A stretch of DNA of 64,000 bases from positions 1,922,001-1,986,000 of the forward strand of contig NZ_CP065546.1 in the NCBI RefSeq assembly GCF_015999545.1, read 5' to 3'. A model generated the notes under the pieces. It was not told the origin of the DNA. It worked only from the letters and a program-made list of their open reading frames with translations, and did no database searches. The DNA is from Lysinibacillus sp. JNUCC-52. GTDB lineage: Bacteria; Bacillota; Bacilli; Bacillales_A; Planococcaceae. The position numbers and the translations under genes were made by a program. How positions within the stretch are numbered: the stretch's first letter is position 1; every line of letters starts with the position of its first letter. Of the stretch, positions 16,227 through 25,079 are shown one piece after another.

Positions 16227-17188
16227 TCTTTTCGTAAAAGGAATATTAAGAACGGGCCACCGATAATTGCCATAATAGTTGATGCAGGGATTTCAATTGG
16301 TGCAACGATTGTTCGACCAATTGTATCTGCCACTAAAATTAATAAGGCACCTGCTAACGCCGTAAACGGTATTAGGTATCGATGATCATGTCCAACTAAA
16401 CGTCGGGCAATGTGTGGAACTAATAAGCCGACAAAGGAAATAACACCTGCGACGACTACTGACACGGCTGCTAATAATACAGCAACTGCGGCAATAATTA
16501 AACGCGCGCGTGCTACGTTAAAGCCGAGACTTTTTGCCGTTTTATCTTGTAGAACGAGAAGATTACACCAGCTATATAACGCAAATGCTGCGACTAAGCC
16601 TATCGTTCCGTATGTTGCAATAGTCGTCACATCTTTCCATGTCCGCATTGTTAAATTTGATCCGACGACACTAGAAGCAGATGTATTCAATGAGCCACCT
16701 AGACTTAAAAATGCTTCTGTTAGACCAGTAAACATCGCATTAATCGCAATCCCTACTAATATTAATTTTAAAGGACTCAATTCCGATTTCCATGACAAGG
16801 CAAACACTAGCGCACAAGCAAATGCTCCACCGATAAACGCTAATATCGGTGTCATAAAAAAGAGAGCTGGAAAAAATGAAATAATAAATAATTGTACAAA
16901 TGCTGCTCCTGATGAAATACCTATGACGCCAGCGTCTGCTAGCGGATTACGCATAACTGATTGCAATAATACACCTGAAACAGAAAGCGCAGCACCTGCA
17001 AATAAAGCGACTAGAATACGTGGAAAACGCAAATCACGTATTGCCTCCATCTGACTATTTCCTTCTTCAAACAATGCACCTATAAATTCAAAAAAGCCCA
17101 TTTTAATACTACCTGTCGTGGCTGAGTAAATCATCGAAATTAGTAACAATAATATTACCAATGCAAAACTTATTATTTTTTTCGTCAT
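16223..17188 (-). CDS. isdF: heme ABC transporter permease (IsdF-like, FecCD family)
   Basis: The 321-aa BtuCD-type permease has 8-10 membrane helices and FecCD landmarks LRFPRILVALFAGAALSVSG, NPLADAGVIGISSGA and GLLVPHIARRLVGHDHRYL. It imports heme or iron complexes delivered by the IsdE-like lipoprotein. A 204-bp gap containing a terminator-like hairpin separates it from isdE, so its expression is probably lower than that of the binding protein. Name assigned from operon context. Confidence 0.88.
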   Translation of the reverse strand: MTKKIISFALVILLLLISMIYSATTGSIKMGFFEFIGALFEEGNSQMEAIRDLRFPRILVALFAGAALSVSGVLLQSVMRNPLADAGVIGISSGAAFVQLFIISFFPALFFMTPILAFIGGAFACALVFALSWKSELSPLKLILVGIAINAMFTGLTEAFLSLGGSLNTSASSVVGSNLTMRTWKDVTTIATYGTIGLVAAFALYSWCNLLVLQDKTAKSLGFNVARARLIIAAVAVLLAAVSVVVAGVISFVGLLVPHIARRLVGHDHRYLIPFTALAGALLILVADTIGRTIVAPIEIPASTIMAIIGGPFLIFLLRKE

Positions 17189-17334
17189 ATCGGATTCCTT
17201 TTTCTAATCGAATTCCGCAAAATCACATTGCACAGTGAATGTGCATCTTAGAATTGCGTCGATTTTACTTATTTAAAAGATTCGCTCACTACGACTGCTC
17301 AGGAACGAAAAAATACTATGTAATAGAATATAAG

Positions 17335-17374
17335 AAAAGCGCTCTACGGCAAGAGTTATCTTGCAATACGAGCG
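17335..17374 (-). terminator. attenuator-like hairpin between isdE and isdF
   Basis: CGCTC..GCAAGA pairs with TCTTGC..GAGCG (17340-17374), followed on the minus strand by CTTTTCTTAT. Its position inside an operon suggests partial termination. Confidence 0.6.
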
Positions 17375-17392
17375 ACAATTTCAGCTTACTTA

Positions 17393-18307
17393 TTAGCGAT
17401 AAAAAATTTCCATTAACTGTCCTAAAGCCTGTGGCACCTGTAAGGAAGCTGTCGTTCCAAATAATTCTTCTTCCAAATCATATACTTTACCATTTTTCAC
17501 TGCGTCAAAATGCTTCCAAATATCGTTTGTTTTAAATTCTTCATCAAACATTTTAACAACTTCATCAGGCATGCCGTGCGATAGACGTAAAATAATATCA
17601 GGGTTGCTATTATGCAAGTACTCCGTATTTGATGATAAATACTCTGCTTCTTGCCCCTCCATTACATTAATTCCCCCCGCACGTTTGACAAGGTCGCCAG
17701 CATAAGAATTTTCAGTTGCTACTAAGTAACTTCCTGGAATACCAAGTAATATTAAAACACGAGGTCCTTCTTTATTGGCAGCGACAGTTTGTATAGCATC
17801 AATGTTCTTTTGTAGTCCCACCACTAATTCTTCTGCTTGAGCTGACCGATCATACCGCTCACCTAATGTTTTTATTTCAGCCATCATCGCATCAACACTT
17901 TGGAAATTCAAAAAATTTACAGGTATTTTTAGCTGTTCAAATTTATCTTGTAAATCATATTGTAATGTGGACACTGATAATACATCGGTAGGAGTTAATG
18001 ATTTTACAATTTCCATATCTGGCTCCATTGCATTACCTATTGTAGGTAAACCTTCAAAGCGTTTTGCTAATACTTTTTCTGTTTCTGGTACTGCAATAGC
18101 ATCAAGCTCTAGCTTATCTAAAATATCAGCTATAACAACTGTACCTGCAATAATACGATTTTCACTTGGTGTATTTGCTACTGATTCTTCAGCTTTTTTA
18201 GTAGATGCTTCATTCTTTGCTTGCTCGCCCCCACCGCTACAACCAGCAATTAAAAATACTGTCATAAGCGCTATCAATGCCAGCCAGTTTTTTTGTTTTT
18301 TAGACAT
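17393..18307 (-). CDS. isdE: heme-binding ABC lipoprotein (IsdE-like)
   Basis: The product has 304 aa; the ATG at 18307 follows AGGAGATG. A lipoprotein signal with lipobox LIAGC precedes the class III periplasmic-binding fold: RIIAGTVVIADILDKL, PDMEIVKSLTPTDVLSVS, then GAGGIN-like and NPDIILRLSHG. It probably receives heme from the NEAT proteins encoded immediately upstream and passes it to IsdF. The start is 20 bases past the NEAT gene stop, so co-transcription is likely. Confidence 0.88.
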   Translation of the reverse strand: MSKKQKNWLALIALMTVFLIAGCSGGGEQAKNEASTKKAEESVANTPSENRIIAGTVVIADILDKLELDAIAVPETEKVLAKRFEGLPTIGNAMEPDMEIVKSLTPTDVLSVSTLQYDLQDKFEQLKIPVNFLNFQSVDAMMAEIKTLGERYDRSAQAEELVVGLQKNIDAIQTVAANKEGPRVLILLGIPGSYLVATENSYAGDLVKRAGGINVMEGQEAEYLSSNTEYLHNSNPDIILRLSHGMPDEVVKMFDEEFKTNDIWKHFDAVKNGKVYDLEEELFGTTASLQVPQALGQLMEIFYR

Positions 18308-18327
18308 ATAGTCATCTCCTACTTTGT

Positions 18328-19575
18328 TCAAGTATTTTTGGAATTTCTTAAGCGACGAATGAGTAACCAGCCCGATAGTAAACAAATGACCACTAACAAT
18401 AGTAATTTCACTTTATCTAACTGGGCAAGTTGTTGATCTACATTCGTTTTATTTTCAGCCTGCTCAATTTTCGGTTGCTTTTCCTCTTCAGTTACAGTAG
18501 GTTCTTCTACCTTGTCCTCAGCACTTGCATCAAGTGTACGGTCAAAAGCTAACTGTTCTTCTGGTAATGCTGTGAAAGGAGGCTGAACTGTTGGCAATGA
18601 CTGCAAATTAGCATTTGTTATAGGTTCCTCTGTTTTTTCCTCTAATGGCTTCTCTATTTTGTCACTTGTGGCGTCAGGAGGCTTCACACTATCATCTTGC
18701 TTAGGAGGCTCCGCTTCGATTGGTTTTTCTAAAATATTCGCCACTTGTTGCGCATCAAATTGTAAATCAACAAAATATTGATGATGATATGCAATTTCTG
18801 GAATATCTACTTGTACCCACATACGCAATGGTCTTGTTAAATCAACTACTTCAAATTCGACAATTCTCTCATTTCCCACAATCGATACAAGTGTTGGTTC
18901 CACCTGTGTCCCTCGTTGATCAACTGTTAACCCCGTTACCCAAGCTGATTTTAAAATGGTCATCTGGGCATAATATTTGCCGTCTTTTTCTATCACCTTT
19001 GCCACTGGATTGACATACGTATTCATAATGGATTGCTCTTTTTTTCCATCAGCGTACAAAATATAATCAATGGACCATTGTTTTTTAGGTGTAGTTTCTT
19101 CTATTGTATTGTCTTGTTCATTGTCTTCGATTGGTGCTTTTAATATGATACGAAGTCGCTGAGCAAATTGAAAACTTTCCTCTACAGATTCTGAAGCTAA
19201 AAGACCCTTTATAATAATAGGTTCTTCTAAATCTTTTACATCAAACTGAACTAAATTTTCAGTCCATTTTAAAATTGAAGAAGACTCTTTTTCCGATTGT
19301 TCAATATGTATCTCTTGTAAACTATATGAATGATTTATCGCCATAGACAAAGTATATTGGCCATTCACTATGTTAATTGTTGCCTCTTCATTGAAAAATC
19401 GATTTGGTTCCACCCCATCAATGGATGAAAAACTTAGTTCAACTTGATAGCTCCCATTTTTTAACGAACTACCTACTTCGGCTTGTGCATGTAACGGCAA
19501 TTGAGGGATAAACACCAAGATTATTGCACTGATAAAAGACAATAAAAAGATAACTTTTTTATTGTATGTTTTCAT
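18328..19575 (-). CDS. two-NEAT-domain membrane-anchored heme protein
   Basis: The 415-aa surface protein has a signal peptide (1-32), NEAT domain 1 (about 36-145), NEAT domain 2 (about 166-282), a Pro/Glu-rich stalk and a C-terminal membrane helix (about 390-408) with an RRLRNSKNT tail. NEAT2 keeps the heme-ligand pattern YHHQYFVDLQF (YxxxY) and the SIMNTYVN lip. NEAT1 ends FQFAQRLRIIL and lacks both tyrosines, so it may not bind heme. I see no sortase motif before the helix, so it is probably held by the membrane helix alone. Second NEAT tier of the relay. Confidence 0.85.
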   Translation of the reverse strand: MKTYNKKVIFLLSFISAIILVFIPQLPLHAQAEVGSSLKNGSYQVELSFSSIDGVEPNRFFNEEATINIVNGQYTLSMAINHSYSLQEIHIEQSEKESSSILKWTENLVQFDVKDLEEPIIIKGLLASESVEESFQFAQRLRIILKAPIEDNEQDNTIEETTPKKQWSIDYILYADGKKEQSIMNTYVNPVAKVIEKDGKYYAQMTILKSAWVTGLTVDQRGTQVEPTLVSIVGNERIVEFEVVDLTRPLRMWVQVDIPEIAYHHQYFVDLQFDAQQVANILEKPIEAEPPKQDDSVKPPDATSDKIEKPLEEKTEEPITNANLQSLPTVQPPFTALPEEQLAFDRTLDASAEDKVEEPTVTEEEKQPKIEQAENKTNVDQQLAQLDKVKLLLLVVICLLSGWLLIRRLRNSKNT

Positions 19576-19598
19576 AAAATACCCCCAATTTCTATAGA

Positions 19599-19643
19599 AG
19601 CAACAGTAACTTCCTTCCTCATCTAAGTGAGAAAGGAAGTTGC
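19599..19643 (-). other. intercistronic hairpin between NEAT genes
   Basis: AGCAACTTCCTT pairs with AAGGAAGTT-TTGCT across the 86-bp gap. No T-run follows, which fits an mRNA processing or stability element rather than a terminator. Confidence 0.55.
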
Positions 19644-19662
19644 TATTGTTTAATGCTTATTC

Positions 19663-21186
19663 TTATTCTTCAAATTCATAGAAGAATTTTAAAGAGTTAT
19701 TTAAAATTTTTGCCATTTGTCCACGAGTTAATGGTTTGTTTGCATTGATATAAGTTTTACCATCTTTCGCAACAGATCCTGTCATAATGCCTTCTTTGTT
19801 CAGTAATGAGAAAGCTTCTTTCGCTTCATCATTCGCAATTGTAGCTACATCAGCATATGGTAATGAAATTTGAACATTTAAGTCGCCTTCAGTGACAGCT
19901 TGGATAGCACGGTAAATCATTAATGCACCTTGTTGACGTGTTAAAATGCCATTTGGATTGAATTTTTCACGTGATTCTACGATGCCATATTCAGCAAGAG
20001 CATTAATTGCATTTTCTGCTTCAATACCTTTAATATCTTGGAAGCCAGCAACTTCAGTAGCTTCTAACTCTAAAGTACGTGCAATCATTAATGCAAATTG
20101 AGCACGTGTTAAATTGTTATTTGGATTAAATTTATCTTGCGGCATGATAATCTCATAAGCTAGTAAGTTAAGGATTGCTTCTTTATTTTCGTTGTTATCG
20201 ATATCTTTAAATGGATTTTCAACTGTTGTTTCTTCAGTATCTGTAACTGGTTTGCTTAAATCTACATTAAAGCTAAATTGTACAGTATGAACTGAATCAT
20301 ATTTTACACCCGCTGCAGGCTCATCTACGATAATATGAATTTCAGCGTTTGCAAGTGCTTTTAAATCTTTTACTTCAAAAGTATAAATACGTTCATTTGT
20401 TTCTTTATCTTCTTCTTCTAAAACAGCGTCTTTACCGTCCACTTTAAATGATTGAACATACTGCCCTTTAGGGAATACCATTCCTACAACGTATGTGCCA
20501 TCTGCATCTCCAACAACTACAGTAGAACTAATATAGTTTTTCATGATGGATTCTTCTTTCGTTCCATCTTTATAAACTGTTACAGTACCTTCATATAAAT
20601 CAACATCTTCTTCTTCGTCAGTAACAACTGTTTCCTCTTTTTCAGGTTGTTCTTCTTTTACTTCCTCAGTTGGTTCTGTAACCTCAGTTGTCGCAACTGG
20701 TTGGAAATCAAAGTCATACCATTTATCCATGTTTGCTTGAGAAGCAACTACATGTACTTTTGCCCCCGTTTTTACTTTTGGATCTACTGGGAATGACACG
20801 ATGCTTGAACCATCTTGTTGCTTTTCAATTGTCGCATCTACATATTTATCGCCTTGTTTTATTTGGAAACCAGGAATCATTGCAGCAAATTGAGCTGGAA
20901 TCGTTAGTTTCACTGTATATGTACCATCTTTCTCAACAAGTAAGCCTGTTCCAGCAAAATACTTATCCATGTATCCTGCTTCATCTGTACCAGGTTTAAA
21001 CGTTTGGAACTTTACAACTGTCCCTTCTGTTGTTTCAGCCGTAGCTTCCACTTTTACATCTGTAGATATAGTTGTCGTTGTTGTGTCAGCCACCTTTGCT
21101 GATGCAAATGTTGGAACTGAAAGTGATGCTGCTAATAATGAAGCGAGTACGATTTTTGTTGCACGAGATTGACGATTTTTAGCCAT
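19663..21186 (-). CDS. NEAT heme-binding protein with three SLH domains
   Basis: The product has 507 aa: signal peptide (1-30), two NEAT-like domains (about 45-165 and 195-310), an acidic linker, and three SLH repeats (about 325-375, 385-435, 440-500; LTRAQFALMIARTLEL, LTRQQGALMIYRAIQA, LTRGQMAKILNNSL). SLH domains bind pyruvylated secondary wall polymer, so it is wall-anchored non-covalently like B. anthracis BslK. NEAT2 shows KYDSVHTVQFSF, i.e. YxxxH in place of YxxxY. NEAT1 (KWYDFDFQP) lacks the pair. Its ATG overlaps the upstream isdC-like stop by one base (TAATG). Confidence 0.9.
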   Translation of the reverse strand: MAKNRQSRATKIVLASLLAASLSVPTFASAKVADTTTTTISTDVKVEATAETTEGTVVKFQTFKPGTDEAGYMDKYFAGTGLLVEKDGTYTVKLTIPAQFAAMIPGFQIKQGDKYVDATIEKQQDGSSIVSFPVDPKVKTGAKVHVVASQANMDKWYDFDFQPVATTEVTEPTEEVKEEQPEKEETVVTDEEEDVDLYEGTVTVYKDGTKEESIMKNYISSTVVVGDADGTYVVGMVFPKGQYVQSFKVDGKDAVLEEEDKETNERIYTFEVKDLKALANAEIHIIVDEPAAGVKYDSVHTVQFSFNVDLSKPVTDTEETTVENPFKDIDNNENKEAILNLLAYEIIMPQDKFNPNNNLTRAQFALMIARTLELEATEVAGFQDIKGIEAENAINALAEYGIVESREKFNPNGILTRQQGALMIYRAIQAVTEGDLNVQISLPYADVATIANDEAKEAFSLLNKEGIMTGSVAKDGKTYINANKPLTRGQMAKILNNSLKFFYEFEE

Positions 21187-21785
21187 TATTGACCCTCCAT
21201 TTTTGTTTTGTATTTAGTTCTATAAAGTAAAAATGCTGATCCTGCAAATGCAACTAGTAATAAATAAGGCATCGCATCGCTTGTTTGTGGATTAGACACT
21301 TGACTTTCAGATCCTGTTGACGTTTTCGTATTATTTGTTGCTGTTGTTGTAGCTGCTGAACTTCCTGATACCGCTGCATCAAATACTAGTGAAACGCTAT
21401 ACTCATGGTGATAATTAATATCATCGATATCAATTTTCATAGATGTTACAACTGGCTTTGATAAATCTTTTACTGTGAATTGTACAACACGTGTATCAGC
21501 TGTTTTATCTTCGCTAACAACTGCTGCTCCACCTGGTGGTTGAAATTTAGTAATCCAAGCACTATTCTTTAATGTAATTTGTACAGTAGCTGTACCATTT
21601 TTCACTGTCACCGTAGCTGGCTTTACGAAATAATCATTGGCAATAGATGCTGAGCTACTATCTGGTTTATTCACCTGATATTTTACAGAATATGTGCCAT
21701 CAGCCATTTGAGCAGATGCATGTGGTAACGCTAAATTAAAAATAACCATACTGACTAGCATGACCAACATCATTATTTTCTTCAT
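21186..21785 (-). CDS. isdC: IsdC-like sortase-anchored NEAT protein
   Basis: The product has 199 aa; the ATG at 21785 was chosen because GGGGG lies 9-10 bases upstream, while the GTG at 21794 is too close. A signal peptide (about 1-28) precedes one NEAT domain (30-150) with ITLKNSAWITKF and heme-binding YHHEYSVSLVF. A Ser/Thr-rich spacer follows, then NPQTS, a hydrophobic helix and a KYKTKMEGQ tail, i.e. a class B sorting signal. It is likely the peptidoglycan-buried conduit linked by SrtB of the same operon. First gene after two Fur-box-like sites. Confidence 0.92.
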   Translation of the reverse strand: MKKIMMLVMLVSMVIFNLALPHASAQMADGTYSVKYQVNKPDSSSASIANDYFVKPATVTVKNGTATVQITLKNSAWITKFQPPGGAAVVSEDKTADTRVVQFTVKDLSKPVVTSMKIDIDDINYHHEYSVSLVFDAAVSGSSAATTTATNNTKTSTGSESQVSNPQTSDAMPYLLLVAFAGSAFLLYRTKYKTKMEGQ

Positions 21786-21854
21786 GTGTTGCACGCCCCC
21801 TCTAATAATTATGGAAAATTTTTATTTAATTTCCATTAAACATTATAATTGATA

Positions 21855-21919
21855 CGAATTATATTCTCAATATTTCCATGAAATCAATATTATGAGAATG
21901 AAAACGAAAATAATTCTCA
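21855..21919. promoter_or_regulatory. two Fur-box-like sites upstream of the heme operon
   Basis: CGAATTATATTCTCA (21855-21869) and CGAAAATAATTCTCA (21905-21919) are near-copies 50 bp apart; each approximates the Bacillus 7-1-7 Fur box on one half. TGAGAAT (21893-21899) forms a further inverted pair with the second site. Confidence 0.55.
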
Positions 21920-22011
21920 ATTACACTATCTATCCAAAGAATAATCTCTGTTACCTTAGTATGTCAACTAGCAATCCAAAAACGTCCTCAATATGTCAAA
22001 ATTTCCTCATA

Positions 22012-22048
22012 AAAAAAAGAATATCACTGTTAAACATCAGTAATATCC
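22012..22048 (-). terminator. terminator of ytaF-like gene
   Basis: ATATTACTG / CAGTGATAT (22021-22046, one mismatch) is followed on the minus strand by TCTTTTTTTT. Confidence 0.75.
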
Positions 22049-22058
22049 CTTCATTTTA

Positions 22059-22631
22059 TTATTTAGCAAAAACTTCAAACACCCCAATTAAAATTAATAA
22101 CCATCCTGAAATTGCTGTCGAGTACATGCCAATATATGTTTTTGAAAGAAGGGCACCAAAATGAATTCCTACGCCGACAGTAATAAAGGAAAAGATTCCA
22201 ATTGAGATAACCGTCCATATAGCTGAAATACCATTCGCTCCAATGGCAATTCCGCCTGCTAAACAGTTTGCCGATAAAACAAAGCCAAGTGTCATTGCCT
22301 CTCTAATTGAAATAATGTAGTTTTTATCTTCATCAAACACTTCAGGATTTTTCGCGATGCCGTTTTTGGAAAGGCGGTTAGAGAATAGCGTATACACCCC
22401 AATCGCACAGAGCAAAAGACTTCCCAAAAGATTGGCTGTGTGTGGAGAAATATACTCTACTACTGTACTACCAGCCGTTACTGCTACGTAAGTGACAATC
22501 ATTGAAATGATGGCAATGACTGCGTTCGATACAATAGGAATCCTCACTCGCTTAACACCATATGCAAGGCCAATCCCTAGATTATCTAAATTGGCAGCTA
22601 TACCAATCAGAATAATGGTTATCCAATGCAT
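22059..22631 (-). CDS. ytaF: sporulation membrane protein YtaF-like (MntP fold)
   Basis: The 190-aa membrane protein has about six helices and the MntP/YtaF internal repeat: AANLDNLGIGLAYGVKR near the N-terminus and ANCLAGGIAIGANG in the second half. The ATG at 22631 is chosen for GGAGGG 5 bases upstream. Homologues are predicted cation exporters; YtaF is annotated as sporulation-related in Bacillus. It stands between the heme operon and the siderophore locus, transcribed alone. Confidence 0.82.
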   Translation of the reverse strand: MHWITIILIGIAANLDNLGIGLAYGVKRVRIPIVSNAVIAIISMIVTYVAVTAGSTVVEYISPHTANLLGSLLLCAIGVYTLFSNRLSKNGIAKNPEVFDEDKNYIISIREAMTLGFVLSANCLAGGIAIGANGISAIWTVISIGIFSFITVGVGIHFGALLSKTYIGMYSTAISGWLLILIGVFEVFAK

Positions 22632-22769
22632 GATTTCCCTCCTGTCCATAACGCTTCGGCATAAATACGTCAAGAAATGCGTTTACCCATTGCTATAATA
22701 TGAGGAGCAAATTTTGTTCAAGTAGGCGTTCATCTGTGATGCAATGTATTCGTTATGGAAAAAGGCTCT

Positions 22770-22882
22770 TTTCCACGGTAATACCTCGGGTTTCCGCGTT
22801 TGTAGCACCTTTTTCCGCGATAATACCTCGGGTTTCCGCGTTTGTAGCACCTTTTTCCGCGATAGCACCTCGGGTTTCCGCG
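22770..22882. repeat. 21-bp-period array, 6 cores (array 3)
   Basis: The core TTTCCGCG (TTTCCACG at the first) recurs at 22770, 22791, 22812, 22833, 22854 and 22875, exactly 21 bp apart. Two half-units alternate: core + ATAATACCTCGGG (or near variants) and core + TTTGTAGCACCTT. Core and period match array 1 although the flanks differ. It lies between ytaF-like and the terminator of the siderophore-binding gene, and the 310-bp gap holds nothing else. Confidence 0.93.
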
Positions 22883-22884
22883 AA

Positions 22885-22934
22885 ACAAAAAACCACCTAC
22901 TGTATGAAATGGCTTTCAACAGTAGGTGGTTTTA
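22885..22934 (-). terminator. terminator of the siderophore-binding lipoprotein gene
   Basis: A perfect 14-15-bp stem (aaaccacctactgt / acagtaggtggttt, 22889-22934) is followed on the minus strand by TTTTTG. Confidence 0.88.
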
Positions 22935-22942
22935 CAATAATT

Positions 22943-23923
22943 TTATTTAACAAAAAATTCTTTAACTTGGTCTAACATAATATTCGCAGCTAGAATGCCT
23001 CCAGCAGTATTCCAAATGACATCATCCACTTTATGTGCGTTGCCTTTTTGGACAGCAGTTAGGTTTTTCCAAAGTGGATCTTGTGTCCACTCTTGTTCAG
23101 TTGCTAATGCAGTATCATCACCCGTTGGCATGTATGTGAAGTAGAATATAACATCCCCATCCATTTGAGGAATTGCTTCTTTTCCTAAATCAATAGCCAA
23201 TTTCCCTAATTTTGCATTATCTTTAAATAAGTCTGCTTGAGCTGGAACACGTTTAAATCCTAATTCATCAAAAATAACACCAGAGAATGAATCCGTGTAA
23301 TAGATGCGAGATTTATCTGCCATAAAACGTACAAACGAAATTTCTTTATTCGTTTGATCACCCAGTTCTTCTTTTAATGCTTGTAATTTATCTTCGTAGG
23401 CTGTTAATACTTCTTCACCTTTAGCTTCTTGATTTACTGCTTTTGCATATAATTTAAAATTCTCTTTCCAGTCACCACGTAATGTTTCAGAAAAAATTGT
23501 TGGTGCAATCTTGCTAAGTTTCGCATAGTCTTTTTCTTGTCTTAGTTTATTACCAATGATTAAATCGGGCTTTAAAGAAGCAATTTTTTCAATATTAACT
23601 TCATGTTCAACACCAACTACTTCTACACCGTCCATTTGATCTTTAATATGGTCATACCAAGGATCACCTGACCATGATTGAACTGCACCTACAGGCTTAA
23701 TACCTAGAGCTAAAAGTGCTTCTGTACCTTCATTTGTAAGTACAACAATACGTTTTGGCGTATCTTTTACATCAGTTGTCCCCATTGCATGTTCGACACT
23801 ATAGGCATTGCCCTCTTTTGAACTTTCTTCCTTCTCGTTATCTTTCGAATTGCCACACGCTGCAAGAACAAAAATAGCCATAACAGCTAGCAATACTAAT
23901 AACTTTTGAAATGCTTTTTGCAT
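22943..23923 (-). CDS. iron-siderophore ABC binding lipoprotein
   Basis: The product has 326 aa; the ATG at 23923 has GGGGGA 7-8 bases upstream. Lipoprotein signal with lipobox VLAAC, then a class III binding fold (FeuA/YfiY group): TPKRIVVLTNEGTEALLALG, IASLKPDLIIGNK, ISFVRFMADKSRIYY and DVIWNTAGGILAANIMLDQV. It binds ferric siderophore outside the membrane. Divergent from the permease/ATPase operon across a perfect Fur box. YfiY-like schizokinen specificity is possible but not shown. Confidence 0.88.
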   Translation of the reverse strand: MQKAFQKLLVLLAVMAIFVLAACGNSKDNEKEESSKEGNAYSVEHAMGTTDVKDTPKRIVVLTNEGTEALLALGIKPVGAVQSWSGDPWYDHIKDQMDGVEVVGVEHEVNIEKIASLKPDLIIGNKLRQEKDYAKLSKIAPTIFSETLRGDWKENFKLYAKAVNQEAKGEEVLTAYEDKLQALKEELGDQTNKEISFVRFMADKSRIYYTDSFSGVIFDELGFKRVPAQADLFKDNAKLGKLAIDLGKEAIPQMDGDVIFYFTYMPTGDDTALATEQEWTQDPLWKNLTAVQKGNAHKVDDVIWNTAGGILAANIMLDQVKEFFVK

Positions 23924-23960
23924 CTTTTTTTCCCCCATTGTATATGATAAAATTGTTTGG

Positions 23961-23975
23961 TGATAATGATTATCA
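23961..23975. promoter_or_regulatory. perfect Fur box
   Basis: TGATAATGATTATCA is a perfect 7-1-7 inverted repeat matching the Bacillus Fur consensus, placed between the divergent binding-protein and permease genes. It predicts iron repression in both directions. Confidence 0.93.
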
Positions 23976-24077
23976 TTTTTAGTAAGAACGAATCAATAAT
24001 ATTGTAAGAATTTATTACTGTCAATATATTTTTAATCAAACGTTAGTGCATTCTATATAAAGAAAGAGTACGAATTT

Positions 24078-25079
24078 ATGATATTAAAAAATAATGCTTC
24101 AAAGTCTATAGCGTTAATAGTAGGATTGCTTCTTTTACTTATTTGCATGGGAATAAGTATTGTATATGGCTATGCAAATACCTCCATACAAACGACGATT
24201 GAATCTTTTACCCAGTTTAATAATTCTAACGAGCATATTATTATCCAAAATGTTCGTATTCCTAGAGCTTTAATAGCTACATGTGTAGGGGCTTCTTTAG
24301 CTATTACAGGGGTACTTATGCAAACATTAACGAAAAATCCACTCGCATCACCAGGGATTTTAGGGATTAATACTGGAGCAGGTTTTGCCGTCGTATTTGC
24401 CATGATTTTCTTCCATATTTCGAGTTTACAATCTCTAGCATGGGTTGCATTTTTAGGTGCTACAATTGCTGCTTTAGCAGTTTATGGCATTAGTTCATCT
24501 GGACGTGACGCCGTAACACCAGTCAAAATAACGTTAGCTGGGGCCGCCATCAGTGCCCTCTTCGCTTCTTTTACACAAGGTTTACTGGCAACAAACGAAG
24601 CTGAACTTGAGCAAGTACTGTTTTGGTTAGCTGGATCTGTACAAGGGAGAAAGCTAGAGATTCTAATATCTGTGTTACCATATTTAGTTATTGGATGGAT
24701 TGCTGCTCTCCTAATCTCTTCTAAAATGAATATTCTTGCACTTGGGGATGATATAGCAAGAGGCCTAGGTTTACCACTAGGAATGATGAAATTAGCAGTT
24801 GGCATTATTGTCATCTTTTTAGCTGGTGGTTCAGTTGCTATAGCTGGCCCAATTGGGTTTGTAGGAATTGTAGTACCCCATTTTGCGCGAAAGTTTGTTG
24901 GCACAGATCATCGCTGGCTTATTCCAATGGCTGCACTATTAGGTGGCATATTATTATTGGTTGCTGATGTTGCAGCACGCTACATCATTATGCCGCAAGA
25001 AGTGCCTGTAGGCGTAATGACAGCCATGATTGGTACGCCATTCTTTATTTACCTTGCGCGAAAAGGTGGAAAAAAATAA
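24078..25079 (+). CDS. iron-siderophore ABC permease, subunit 1 (FecCD)
   Basis: The 333-aa BtuCD-type permease has about ten helices, NVRIPRALIATCVGASLAIT, NPLASPGILGINTGAGFAVV and GIVVPHFARKFVGTDHRWL. It pairs with the next gene as a heterodimer, as in YfiZ-YfhA or FeuB-FeuC. Its stop overlaps the next start by one base (TAATG). The ribosome site is weak (AAAGAG at a distance). Controlled by the Fur box 100 bases upstream. Confidence 0.9.
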   Translation: MILKNNASKSIALIVGLLLLLICMGISIVYGYANTSIQTTIESFTQFNNSNEHIIIQNVRIPRALIATCVGASLAITGVLMQTLTKNPLASPGILGINTGAGFAVVFAMIFFHISSLQSLAWVAFLGATIAALAVYGISSSGRDAVTPVKITLAGAAISALFASFTQGLLATNEAELEQVLFWLAGSVQGRKLEILISVLPYLVIGWIAALLISSKMNILALGDDIARGLGLPLGMMKLAVGIIVIFLAGGSVAIAGPIGFVGIVVPHFARKFVGTDHRWLIPMAALLGGILLLVADVAARYIIMPQEVPVGVMTAMIGTPFFIYLARKGGKK

